NCBI GenBank assembly: GCA_946803715.1
Contig: CAMPET010000146.1
Span: 2,902-19,699 of the forward strand
DNA from: Beroe ovata
Taxonomy: Eukaryota > Ctenophora > Nuda > Beroida > Beroidae
Direction of reading: 5' to 3'
DNA length: 16,798 nucleotides
The notes under the pieces are model-generated. The model did no database searches, was not told where the DNA came from, and worked only from the letters and a program-made list of their open reading frames with translations. Positions within the stretch are counted from its first letter, which is position 1; every line of letters starts with the position of its first letter. Below, in pieces: positions 10,201-14,504 of the stretch. Both the position numbers and the translations under genes were made by a program.

Positions 10201-10912
10201 ACAAGGGCGAGAGTGAAGCAAAACCAGGAAAAAGAGGTGGAACAGAACATTGAGGTAGAAGTGCAAGTATGTAGCTAATAGCTAGAAGCACGGATTTTTG
10301 AGGGTATTGTTAAAGAGTCGGAGATTAACTATCACTTATAAATCACTATATAAATCACCTATAATAGAGTATGATTTTCCAGAACCAGTTTGGCCATATG
10401 CAAAGAGCGAACAATTGAAGCCTTTCCAGCTGTTTTCTCTGATACTCACTCCAACATCGTTAAACACTTTTTGCTGATAAGTTGATGATGATTATTTAAA
10501 TGAAGAGGGTTATATTGTGGATATCAATTTAGCTCCAGTTTTGTAAAAATGAACAAAATTAGTTTAATTTTTACGAAGCTTTATTTTTATTATGTTCTTC
10601 ACGAAAACCTGGTCATCATATTTATCTGAAGTTGGGGTAAGATAACCATCAACATCCTCAAAATCATCGAAACTCCAATAACTGTAGTCAAAAGTAAAGA
10701 ATTTCTCCTCATCTCCTCCATCCAAGTCACTGATGTAGGTTGTTGGCCCTGCATGAAATGTGTGAGTTCACACTTTACTGTGTTCAATTTCTTGATCGAA
10801 TGTTTCATTACTCACCATTCATCTTGATGCAAAGCTTAGCATTCATATTTTTTTCTCGAGAATTGAATGGGCGAACCCTGACAGCTACCTTGACAGCTTC
10901 GCCCTCAGCCAT
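26..10912 (-). CDS. KIF28: Kinesin-3 motor protein, KIF28/klp-6-like (5' part, 15 exons)
   Basis: Plus-end-directed microtubule motor of the kinesin-3 family by homology; cargo unknown. Exons, all minus: 10912-10816, 10748-10609, 10473-10359, 4362-4265, 4178-4070, 3511-3400, 3303-3199, 3078-2945, 2785-2654, 2134-2024, 1886-1762, 1279-1129, 1000-890, 623-533, 177-26. Every junction is GT-AG and every phase matches, giving 1783 nt (594 codons plus one base). The start is ATG 10912, followed by the typical opening [14 protein letters not shown]. Seen: P-loop GQTGSGKS (residues 106-113), switch I SSRAH (223-227), switch II DLAGSER (255-261), neck coil (about 348-384), FHA domain (about 463-560). 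GYGKNKG-V-P after the P-loop is what I recall for KIF28/klp-6 rather than KIF1 or KIF16B; the subfamily is less certain than the family. The tail lies beyond the left edge. Intron 3 (10358-4363) contains an opposite-strand receptor gene; the other introns are 67-558 bp. Confidence 0.9.
1602..1771 (-). repeat. 17-18 bp minisatellite duplicating the exon 11 splice donor
   Basis: About 9.5 units whose plus-strand form is CACAGATYCCATGGTACT (17-18 bp). The array overlaps the last ten bases of kinesin exon 11 and runs into intron 11. Read on the minus strand, each full unit contains TCT|GTGAGT, a good 5' splice site. Nine exact GTGAGT copies lie at 1761-1756, 1743-1738, 1725-1720, 1707-1702, 1690-1685, 1672-1667, 1655-1650, 1638-1633 and 1620-1615. 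The units nearest the exon are 18 bp, so the first four donors keep the reading frame (0, 6, 12 or 18 extra residues of type SVSTM[E/G]). From the fifth, a 17-bp unit shifts the frame. Confidence 0.93.
1762..2134 (-). CDS. KIF28: Kinesin exons 10-11: neck coiled coil and acidic linker
   Basis: Exon 10 (2134-2024) completes the motor with [15 protein letters not shown] and continues into [18 protein letters not shown], a heptad-like neck coil as in kinesin-3. Exon 11 (1886-1762) adds an acidic stretch ([14 protein letters not shown]) and a further helix ending EKDTMES. Its nearest donor, GTGAGT at 1761-1756, is the first of nine tandem copies (see the minisatellite entry), so the exact 3' end of exon 11 is uncertain. 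Intron 9 (2653-2135, 519 bp) and intron 10 (2023-1887) hold nothing I recognise. Confidence 0.88.
2135..2653. other. Kinesin intron 9, no recognised feature
   Basis: 519 bp of mostly AT-rich sequence between kinesin exons 9 and 10. I see no gene, RNA or organised repeat apart from loose repetition of TTAGTATTTGTT near 2315-2340. Confidence 0.7.
2654..4362 (-). CDS. KIF28: Kinesin exons 4-9: motor core, switch I and switch II
   Basis: Exon 4 (4362-4265): [17 protein letters not shown]. Exon 5 (4178-4070): [17 protein letters not shown], the conserved motor strand with the E-Y-N-E core. Exon 6 (3511-3400): [19 protein letters not shown] and [14 protein letters not shown]. Exon 7 (3303-3199) completes SSRAHT (switch I) and reaches [11 protein letters not shown]. 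Exon 8 (3078-2945) adds [11 protein letters not shown] and [16 protein letters not shown] (switch II and alpha-4). Exon 9 (2785-2654) holds [24 protein letters not shown] and [10 protein letters not shown], the end of the motor core. No frameshift or stop interrupts it. Intron 5 (4069-3512, 558 bp) contains nothing I recognise; the others are 86-159 bp. Confidence 0.92.
3512..4069. other. Kinesin intron 5, no recognised feature
   Basis: 558 bp between kinesin exons 5 and 6. It holds a short GC-rich patch near 3785-3815 and otherwise AT-rich sequence; no coding or repeat structure was recognised. Confidence 0.7.
4632..4667. repeat. Two 18-bp tandem copies
   Basis: CAAATAGGAGAGCTTGCC occurs twice in direct succession (4632-4649 and 4650-4667), inside kinesin intron 3. 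Confidence 0.9.
4677..4841 (+). other. Short coding-like open segment of unknown origin
   Basis: An open frame of 54 codons ends at TAG 4839-4841. Its middle part (about 4698-4796) looks like structured protein: [18 protein letters not shown], then [14 protein letters not shown]. The pattern of beta-strand, short loop 'D-x-x-G-N-I-I-D', then beta-strand vaguely recalls uncharacterised proteins associated with large DNA transposons. I cannot confirm that, and chance is possible. It could be a decayed transposon fragment ending beside the Gly/Tyr-rich frame of the inverted repeat that follows. There is no ATG upstream in frame before 4728. Confidence 0.2.
4832..5086 (+). CDS. Small Gly/Tyr-rich reading frame in the left arm
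   Basis: 84 codons starting [17 protein letters not shown], followed by GRYGA repeats and then two copies of a block with WTLRRS. I do not recognise the protein. The same frame is kept in the inverted copy (5302-5138) despite many base differences, which slightly favours past coding. The region is repetitive, however, and other frames are open too, so it may be non-coding repeat. Confidence 0.25.
   Translation: MGIGQYGGGLYSRGLYGVGRYGAGRYGAGRYGGLFNFGWTLRRSFNLEWTLRRSLGHKFIHLFTSTNNPIRDRWYRLKIPLVLQ
5138..5302 (-). CDS. Small Gly/Tyr-rich reading frame in the right arm
   Basis: 54 codons starting [18 protein letters not shown], then [10 protein letters not shown] and a second WTLRRS block, ending in a His-rich tail. 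It is the inverted counterpart of the 4832-5086 frame and points towards it. It has fewer GRYGA units and a different stop. Function unknown; coding status is as doubtful as for its partner. Confidence 0.25.
   Translation of the reverse strand: MGFGLYGGGLYGIGHYGGLFNLGWTLRRSINLGWTLRRSLGHKYIHLFTSTQPH
5365..5650. repeat. 143-bp direct duplication
   Basis: Two imperfect tandem copies with a period of 143 bp. The shared block CGTTCCCAAGCTATGAGT begins at 5405 and 5548, and CATAGCCTAATGCACGCACCC recurs in both. A third unit begins (GAGCTTTCATATG near 5650) and breaks off. Each copy includes a near-palindrome around TTTAATTGGCCAATTAACTA. Found within kinesin intron 3; no coding potential seen. Confidence 0.88.
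5840..6075. repeat. Cluster of hairpins and palindromes
   Basis: Successive dyads: GACGTCATT...AATGACGTC (about 5868-5895) containing the perfect CRE-type octamer TGACGTCA at 5889-5896; the 18-bp perfect palindrome CGAAAATCGCGATTTTCG at 5897-5914; GTAATGA/TCATTAC around 5971-5989; a GC-rich hairpin CACTGCCC..GGCCC-TTC-GGGCC..GGGCAGTG at 6018-6050; and CCGGCCC/GGGCC at about 6053-6072. This may be the end of a hairpin-rich mobile element. The CRE-like site may also be by chance. Confidence 0.7.
6128..6188. repeat. Imperfect (TG)n microsatellite
   Basis: A TG-rich stretch with TA, TT and CG interruptions, immediately before the candidate splice acceptor at 6207-6208 of the SRCR-like exon. Confidence 0.9.
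6209..6479 (+). CDS. SRCR-like exon, probable 5' exon of the LDLa 7TM receptor gene
   Basis: A 271-nt candidate exon between the acceptor CCCCTCCAG and the donor G|GTATCA. It encodes about 90 residues with the order of motifs expected for the last three quarters of a scavenger receptor cysteine-rich domain: [19 protein letters not shown] (compare 'A-x-V-V-C-R-Q-L'), [17 protein letters not shown] (compare 'n-V-x-C-s-g-x-E-s-S-L-x-x-C'), and LLAVVCK at the end. It starts in phase 0 and ends in phase 1. The receptor exon at 7177 begins with the two bases needed, giving Gly across a 697-bp intron. The first SRCR strands and a signal peptide should lie in earlier exons, which I did not find in 4400-6200. 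SRCR assignment and linkage to the receptor are inference. Confidence 0.5.
6943..7009. repeat. 16-bp perfect inverted repeat
   Basis: CGTTAACCAGGTCTTC (6943-6958) is exactly mirrored by GAAGACCTGGTTAACG (6994-7009) around a 35-bp loop. It lies in the presumed intron before the receptor ectodomain exon. It may be a small transposon footprint or RNA hairpin. The rest of 6480-7176 holds nothing I recognise. Confidence 0.9.
7177..10278 (+). CDS. LDLa-containing rhodopsin-class 7TM receptor (RXFP/LGR/GRL101-like core)
   Basis: Two exons, 7177-8131 and 8223-10278, joined over a 91-bp GT-AG intron in phase 2; about 1,000 residues. I start at the acceptor TTTCACAG (7169-7176). An ATG at 7095 is open in frame, but its product has no signal peptide, so upstream exons are likely. 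The ectodomain is Cys-rich with LDLa modules: [58 protein letters not shown]. Seven hydrophobic segments follow from about 9085. DLLIGMYLL (TM2), [16 protein letters not shown] (TM3), [11 protein letters not shown] (TM6) and [12 protein letters not shown] (TM7, 10129-10143) resemble relaxin-receptor/LGR-type receptors. No leucine-rich repeats were seen. The usual D/E-R-Y after TM3 reads F-R-V (9415-9423). The second extracellular loop is long, about 85 residues. The C-tail is short. The ligand is unknown. The gene lies inside kinesin intron 3 on the opposite strand. Confidence 0.88.
10279..10358. other. Receptor stop to kinesin exon 3 gap
   Basis: Only 80 bp separate the receptor stop codon from the kinesin exon 3 donor. 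No AATAAA occurs on the plus strand here or, as far as I can see, up to about 10700. The receptor 3' UTR may therefore run antisense through kinesin exons 3 and 2. Confidence 0.6.
10359..10912 (-). CDS. KIF28: Kinesin exons 1-3: N-terminus and ATP-binding P-loop
   Basis: Exon 1 (10912-10816) encodes 32 residues beginning [16 protein letters not shown], motor strand beta-1 with the nucleotide-pocket motif RxRP. It ends at GTGAGT in phase 1. Exon 2 (10748-10609) carries FTFDYSYWS and [12 protein letters not shown], the beta-3/alpha-1 region typical of kinesin-3. Exon 3 (10473-10359) carries [19 protein letters not shown], the Walker A region, and ends in phase 1 before a donor GTGATT. Its partner exon, 4362-4265, restores Gly-Tyr-Gly across the junction. 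Introns 1 and 2 are 67 and 135 bp. The exon 3 donor is about 80 bp from the stop codon of the opposite-strand receptor gene. Confidence 0.92.
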
Positions 10913-11169
10913 GATCTGTCAACAAATGTTTTTTATCATGGACTGTATCCAATGGTTTAACAAACATACATGGGATACATACTATTTATGTTCAAATTTT
11001 TCTTGTCATCGAAATGTTTCATTCTCTAAAGACATTATTATATTATTTAGTCATCTCATATATTAAAAAGCCAATTATTTCAATACCATCCATGCAACAA
11101 GGATAACTATATTATAACTTTCCATACCAATAATTCTCAGATTATCATTCAAATAGTATCTACACCAAA
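10913..11169. promoter_or_regulatory. Short spacer between TTC16 and the kinesin gene
   Basis: 257 bp between the stop of the TTC16-like gene and the kinesin ATG, both reading leftwards. It must hold the TTC16 3' UTR and the kinesin promoter or 5' UTR, unless kinesin has an upstream non-coding exon. It is AT-rich. I see no clear TATA box or AATAAA signal. Confidence 0.4.
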
Positions 11170-13026
11170 TTATTTAACAGATGTATTCTTGCTGTCAAAA
11201 TATTTTTTCATCCATCCACTAGTTGTGCTGTTCCTTGACAGATTTACTTTTTGTGGGGTCATTATCTTTGGGATAGCTTGGTCAAGGACTGGCCTTGAAT
11301 CCAACAATGACTTAACTATGTTATTCGATTCCTTATATTGTTCCATCCATGAGTTGTATTGAGCTATGTTGCCCTCACCCAGTGGTTCATGTGCTAATGT
11401 ATTTGAGGACAACACTACTTGGTCCATTTCAGATGATTCTCCTGAAACAAGTTCCTTCATCTGACCAAGAATCTTCTGGCTACTCTTAGCATTGAGAATA
11501 GAATCAATATTTTGGTTAGGGTAAAGTCTAGCAGCCAACATGATACCTTCTTCAATAGTGCCATCTAAAAACATTGCTCTAAGTAGATCAGCTCTGCTGG
11601 CAGGAAGATGATTCTGCATGAACCTAGCCCAAGCTCGAGAAATATAATATTGGGCTATTTTAGAATTGCATGTTATGGCTGTAGTGAAACACTTTTCTGC
11701 TTCTGAGTAATGTTTGTCAGAGTATTCTTTTATACCATATTGGTGATGCACCAAACTGATTCTGGAGATTATGACCCAGTCTGTTGGATCAAGTTCTAAG
11801 GCTTGTTGATAATCTGCGAGGGCAAAATTCAGGTATCCAACCATCCTAAAGCAATCCCCCCTGTTCATATAAAAACCCTTCTCTCCTTTTTCTCGCTTGA
11901 TTGCTTGGTCAAGAAGAGAAATAGCTTCCTCATAGTAACCTTTTGTATAGCATTCTACAGCAAAATCATTATATGTGAGAACAAGCTGTCTCATGGAATC
12001 AGTATATGGCTTACTATCCACTTCTACTTTGGTAAGGGCATGCATAAAATCATCAATGGCTTTATCATATAATCCTTGTTGTCTAAACAGAGTACCTCTA
12101 AAGACAGTATATTCAGCAACTGTTGGATTTGTTTCAATTGAAACAGTTATTTTGCTGATTGCTTCTGTTAAATTTCCACTTAGAGCTTGATTGATAGCAA
12201 CAGACCTACATTCTTCCGCAGAGGAGTTTAGTTCATCCACAATATGAATGGCTTTTCCATTTCCGGGGTCAAGTTCAAGAGCTTTGTGAACATCATAAAA
12301 GCATTTTGTAGCATATCCAAACAGTTTATTCAACCTAGCCCTCAAAATGTATAACTCAGCCTCTTCATGATCAATGAGAAGCTTCTCCACAAGCTCTAAG
12401 CATGTTTTATGCTGATTCATGTAGTAAAGATAAGCTACTTTTCTAGAATGATATGAAAAATTATGTGGCTTGATCAATAAAGCTTCATTCACTTGGTCAA
12501 GTGCACCTTTGAAATCTTGTTCATCATAAAGTATTTGACTGTGAAGAAAATGTATATAAGAAAGACGATCCTTCCATTCATCAACATTTTCCATAGAAAT
12601 TTCTATGCCATGAGCATAATTCAAGATAGTGCTTTTGAAATCACATAACTGTAAACAACATTCAGCTCTGAGCATGTAATAAGTGGCATTGTCTGGATTC
12701 ATTTTAATTGCCTTGTTCAGTTTTGTAAGTGCAAGTAAAAAATTTTCCCCTTTCATCTCTTCACAGGCATCACCGACTATCTTTGATGCCTTTTGAGATT
12801 TTATCAACTTTAAATTTTCATCAGCATCTGGAGCTCTGAATTTGCTTTTGGTACTTTGACGCTTCGATTCAGCAGTCTTAGGAGTGAGTGGTCTATCTGT
12901 TATAAAAGTGCCTGCATCATCAAAATCTTCTTCATGATCATGATATGAAACAGACAATTCAGAAAACTGACCCCCTGCACTTTCCAATGCTCTTCTAAGG
13001 TAGTCATTCACTTCCAGCTCATCCAT
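11170..13026 (-). CDS. TTC16: Tetratricopeptide repeat protein 16 (TTC16-like), single exon
   Basis: 618 residues in one open frame. The start ATG 13026 follows an in-frame TGA two codons upstream (13032-13030). Residues about 1-80 form a low-complexity acidic and Ser/Lys-rich N-terminus. From about 82 to 500 run roughly ten TPR helix pairs with the usual A/G/Y/P spacing, e.g. ALTKLNKAIKMNPDNATYY, FYDVHKALELDPGN, AIDDFMHALTKVE and ALADYQQALELDPTDW. Stretches such as AECCLQLCDFKSTILNY, LYILRARLNKLFGYATKC and VFRGTLFRQQGLYDKAIDDF recall TTC16. The C-terminal 110 residues are polar, ending GWMKKYFDSKN. TPR proteins are scaffolds; TTC16 is poorly studied and I make no claim on its role. The lack of introns contrasts with the neighbours and could mean a retrocopy or intron loss. 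Confidence 0.82.
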   Translation of the reverse strand: MDELEVNDYLRRALESAGGQFSELSVSYHDHEEDFDDAGTFITDRPLTPKTAESKRQSTKSKFRAPDADENLKLIKSQKASKIVGDACEEMKGENFLLALTKLNKAIKMNPDNATYYMLRAECCLQLCDFKSTILNYAHGIEISMENVDEWKDRLSYIHFLHSQILYDEQDFKGALDQVNEALLIKPHNFSYHSRKVAYLYYMNQHKTCLELVEKLLIDHEEAELYILRARLNKLFGYATKCFYDVHKALELDPGNGKAIHIVDELNSSAEECRSVAINQALSGNLTEAISKITVSIETNPTVAEYTVFRGTLFRQQGLYDKAIDDFMHALTKVEVDSKPYTDSMRQLVLTYNDFAVECYTKGYYEEAISLLDQAIKREKGEKGFYMNRGDCFRMVGYLNFALADYQQALELDPTDWVIISRISLVHHQYGIKEYSDKHYSEAEKCFTTAITCNSKIAQYYISRAWARFMQNHLPASRADLLRAMFLDGTIEEGIMLAARLYPNQNIDSILNAKSSQKILGQMKELVSGESSEMDQVVLSSNTLAHEPLGEGNIAQYNSWMEQYKESNNIVKSLLDSRPVLDQAIPKIMTPQKVNLSRNSTTSGWMKKYFDSKNTSVK

Positions 13027-13538
13027 TAATCATTCTCAATTATCACAAGCTACAAATCTTGTAAAATTAGAAGCAAGGTCATGAATTATCGCATATTTCT
13101 ATACATAGGAACTATATGGTTGAATTTTTCTAATATAAGAACTATTATGAATGACATTATCACTGTTGACTGTTACATATATCAACTCATGAAATACAAC
13201 AGAACTGCAAATACTTGATGTGTAGATGAATGATGATAAGTAATAACATATATAAATTACATGAAAATTACATGATAAATACTTAATGTATATTTGAGTT
13301 GGAGTAGTGGGGTGTTTTGTAGCAGTGGCAAGAGAACTGATGATGATGTATGTAACACTGAAACGTTTTTATCTCACTAACAACGACTGTTTCACTTATT
13401 GCAATATAGCATCTGTGCGTTATCGGAAATTCCAGATTCTTGACTTATTGACTTATCTTAGGCTTATGACTTCAATACATTTCTTATTTCTTGCCTCATG
13501 TTTTATGTTTCACTCATATTTTTTTGAAACATAAAATC
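13027..13538. other. AT-rich intergenic stretch upstream of TTC16
   Basis: 512 bp, AT-rich, with no convincing gene or RNA. A 75-codon open frame at 13307-13534 lacks any recognisable motif and is probably chance. The part next to 13026 should contain the TTC16 promoter and 5' UTR. Confidence 0.6.
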
Positions 13539-13584
13539 TGGCGTTGTCGATTTATGATAAATTTATGATAAATCGACAACGCCA
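13539..13584. repeat. 17-bp perfect inverted repeat
   Basis: TGGCGTTGTCGATTTAT (13539-13555) is mirrored by ATAAATCGACAACGCCA (13568-13584) with a 12-bp loop. No target-site duplication is evident at its edges. It may be a terminator-like RNA hairpin or the remnant of a small inverted-repeat element. Confidence 0.92.
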
Positions 13585-13699
13585 AACAACCTGACTCATG
13601 TTTAGTGTGCAAGATTGCCTGTCTCGATAGGCCTCGGCTAGGGTTCGAGTTTAGCACGCGCTGCTGAACCATGGATCAGTTGCCGAATGTATTATGTCT

Positions 13700-14010
13700 A
13701 CTGCACTGTTCCTCGCGCGCGCCTTCGAAGGCAGAATAAAGGCACGCGCGCGCCAGAAACAGTGGACAGCTAACAGCCGGCAGGGTCGACATAAGCCTGT
13801 AGAGTGTAGCTGTTTTGGCCTTTGGTGTTGTTGCCGGGCTTTGCTTGTCAGATTTTATTGCTTATATGTTTCAGTGTTTCTCGCGCGCGCGCCGCGCCTT
13901 CATCGAAGGCCGAAACAGAGCTAGAGGTCGGATAAACTCTGACAATGCTATGGCATAGCATTGCTATGCCACATGCTATTGCTAGGCCTTGCTCACTGCT
14001 GTCATGTCGC
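13700..14010. repeat. GC-rich island with CGCGCG runs and small dyads
   Basis: Alternating CG tracts lie at about 13714-13722, 13744-13753 and 13880-13894, each beside a TTCGAAGG/ATCGAAGG motif and near AAACAG, in rough inverted arrangement. TGGCATAGCA-T-TGCTATGCCA at 13951-13971 is a perfect 10-bp dyad. The block GAAACAGAGCTAGAGGTCGGATAAACTCTGAC-like at about 13911-13943 recurs in altered form near 14166-14191, where GTCAGATAAAATCTGAC (14175-14191) is itself a dyad. This looks like repeat debris. The 76-codon frame at 13694-13924 is unlikely to be a gene. Confidence 0.65.
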
Positions 14011-14018
14011 GAGCCGCG

Positions 14019-14116
14019 TTGTAGGATTTTACCCTACCGTCGGTGCGCGCGATTTTCAATCGGGATTTGCTGGCGGGATAAAATCCCGCCAGCAAGGGTA
14101 GGGTGAAATCCTACAA
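14019..14116. mobile_element. 98-bp inverted-repeat miniature element with 9-bp flanking duplication
   Basis: The left end TTGTAGGATTTTACCCTACC (14019-14038) matches the inverted right end GGTAGGGTGAAATCCTACAA (14097-14116) at 19 of 20 positions. The element is flanked on both sides by CGAGCCGCG (14010-14018 and 14117-14125), a perfect 9-bp direct repeat as expected of a target-site duplication. Inside is a second perfect hairpin with 13-bp arms (14067-14079 and 14083-14095, loop AAA). There is no coding capacity, so it would be a non-autonomous MITE. Nine-bp duplications are usual for Mutator-like elements, among others; the family is inference. Confidence 0.8.
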
Positions 14117-14313
14117 CGAGCCGCGTGACTCGTGAGGCCGTGAGCGGCGCGCGAAATCAGGAAGTGGAACAGAGGTCAGATAAAATCTGACAAGGCCAGG
14201 GCCAGACAAAATCTGTAAGTGTATGACTTCAGCTTGAGCTACGCAAAGTTTTAGCAGAGACTACAGTCTACAATCCATGAGACTAAGTACTTCAGACCTT
14301 TACTTTTATTTTT

Positions 14314-14425
14314 AGAGGTGAAAATAAGTCCTATAACTGTAACTGTAAGTGTAAGTCTATGCTTAAGCTTAGAGGTGAAAATAAGTCCTAACAGTAACTG
14401 TAACTGTAAGTCTATGCTTAAGCTT
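14314..14425. repeat. Two 55-57 bp tandem copies
   Basis: Copy 1 (14314-14370) and copy 2 (14371-14425) both begin AGAGGTGAAAATAAGTCCTA and end GTCTATGCTTAAGCTT. Each contains a short TAACTG/TAAGTG hexamer run that differs in number between copies. They lie just downstream of the TRPM-like stop codon, so possibly in its 3' UTR. Confidence 0.9.
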
Positions 14426-14504
14426 TGGAAGTCCTACTTTTGCAAAGCAAAAATGTGTCCATGTTTTTAGGATTCAAGTACTACTCTGTACTCGTCAGCA
14501 TAAG

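Noticed and set aside
2654-10912. Two separate kinesin genes or a pseudogene split by insertion
   Set aside because: Exons on both sides of the 6-kb gap join in phase, encode non-overlapping consecutive parts of one motor domain, and contain no stops.
13307-13534. 75-codon frame upstream of TTC16
   Set aside because: Low-complexity hydrophobic sequence with no family features; consistent with chance in AT-rich DNA.
13694-13924. 76-codon Arg/Ala-rich frame
   Set aside because: Composition follows from the CGCGCG tracts of the repeat island; no start context or motif.
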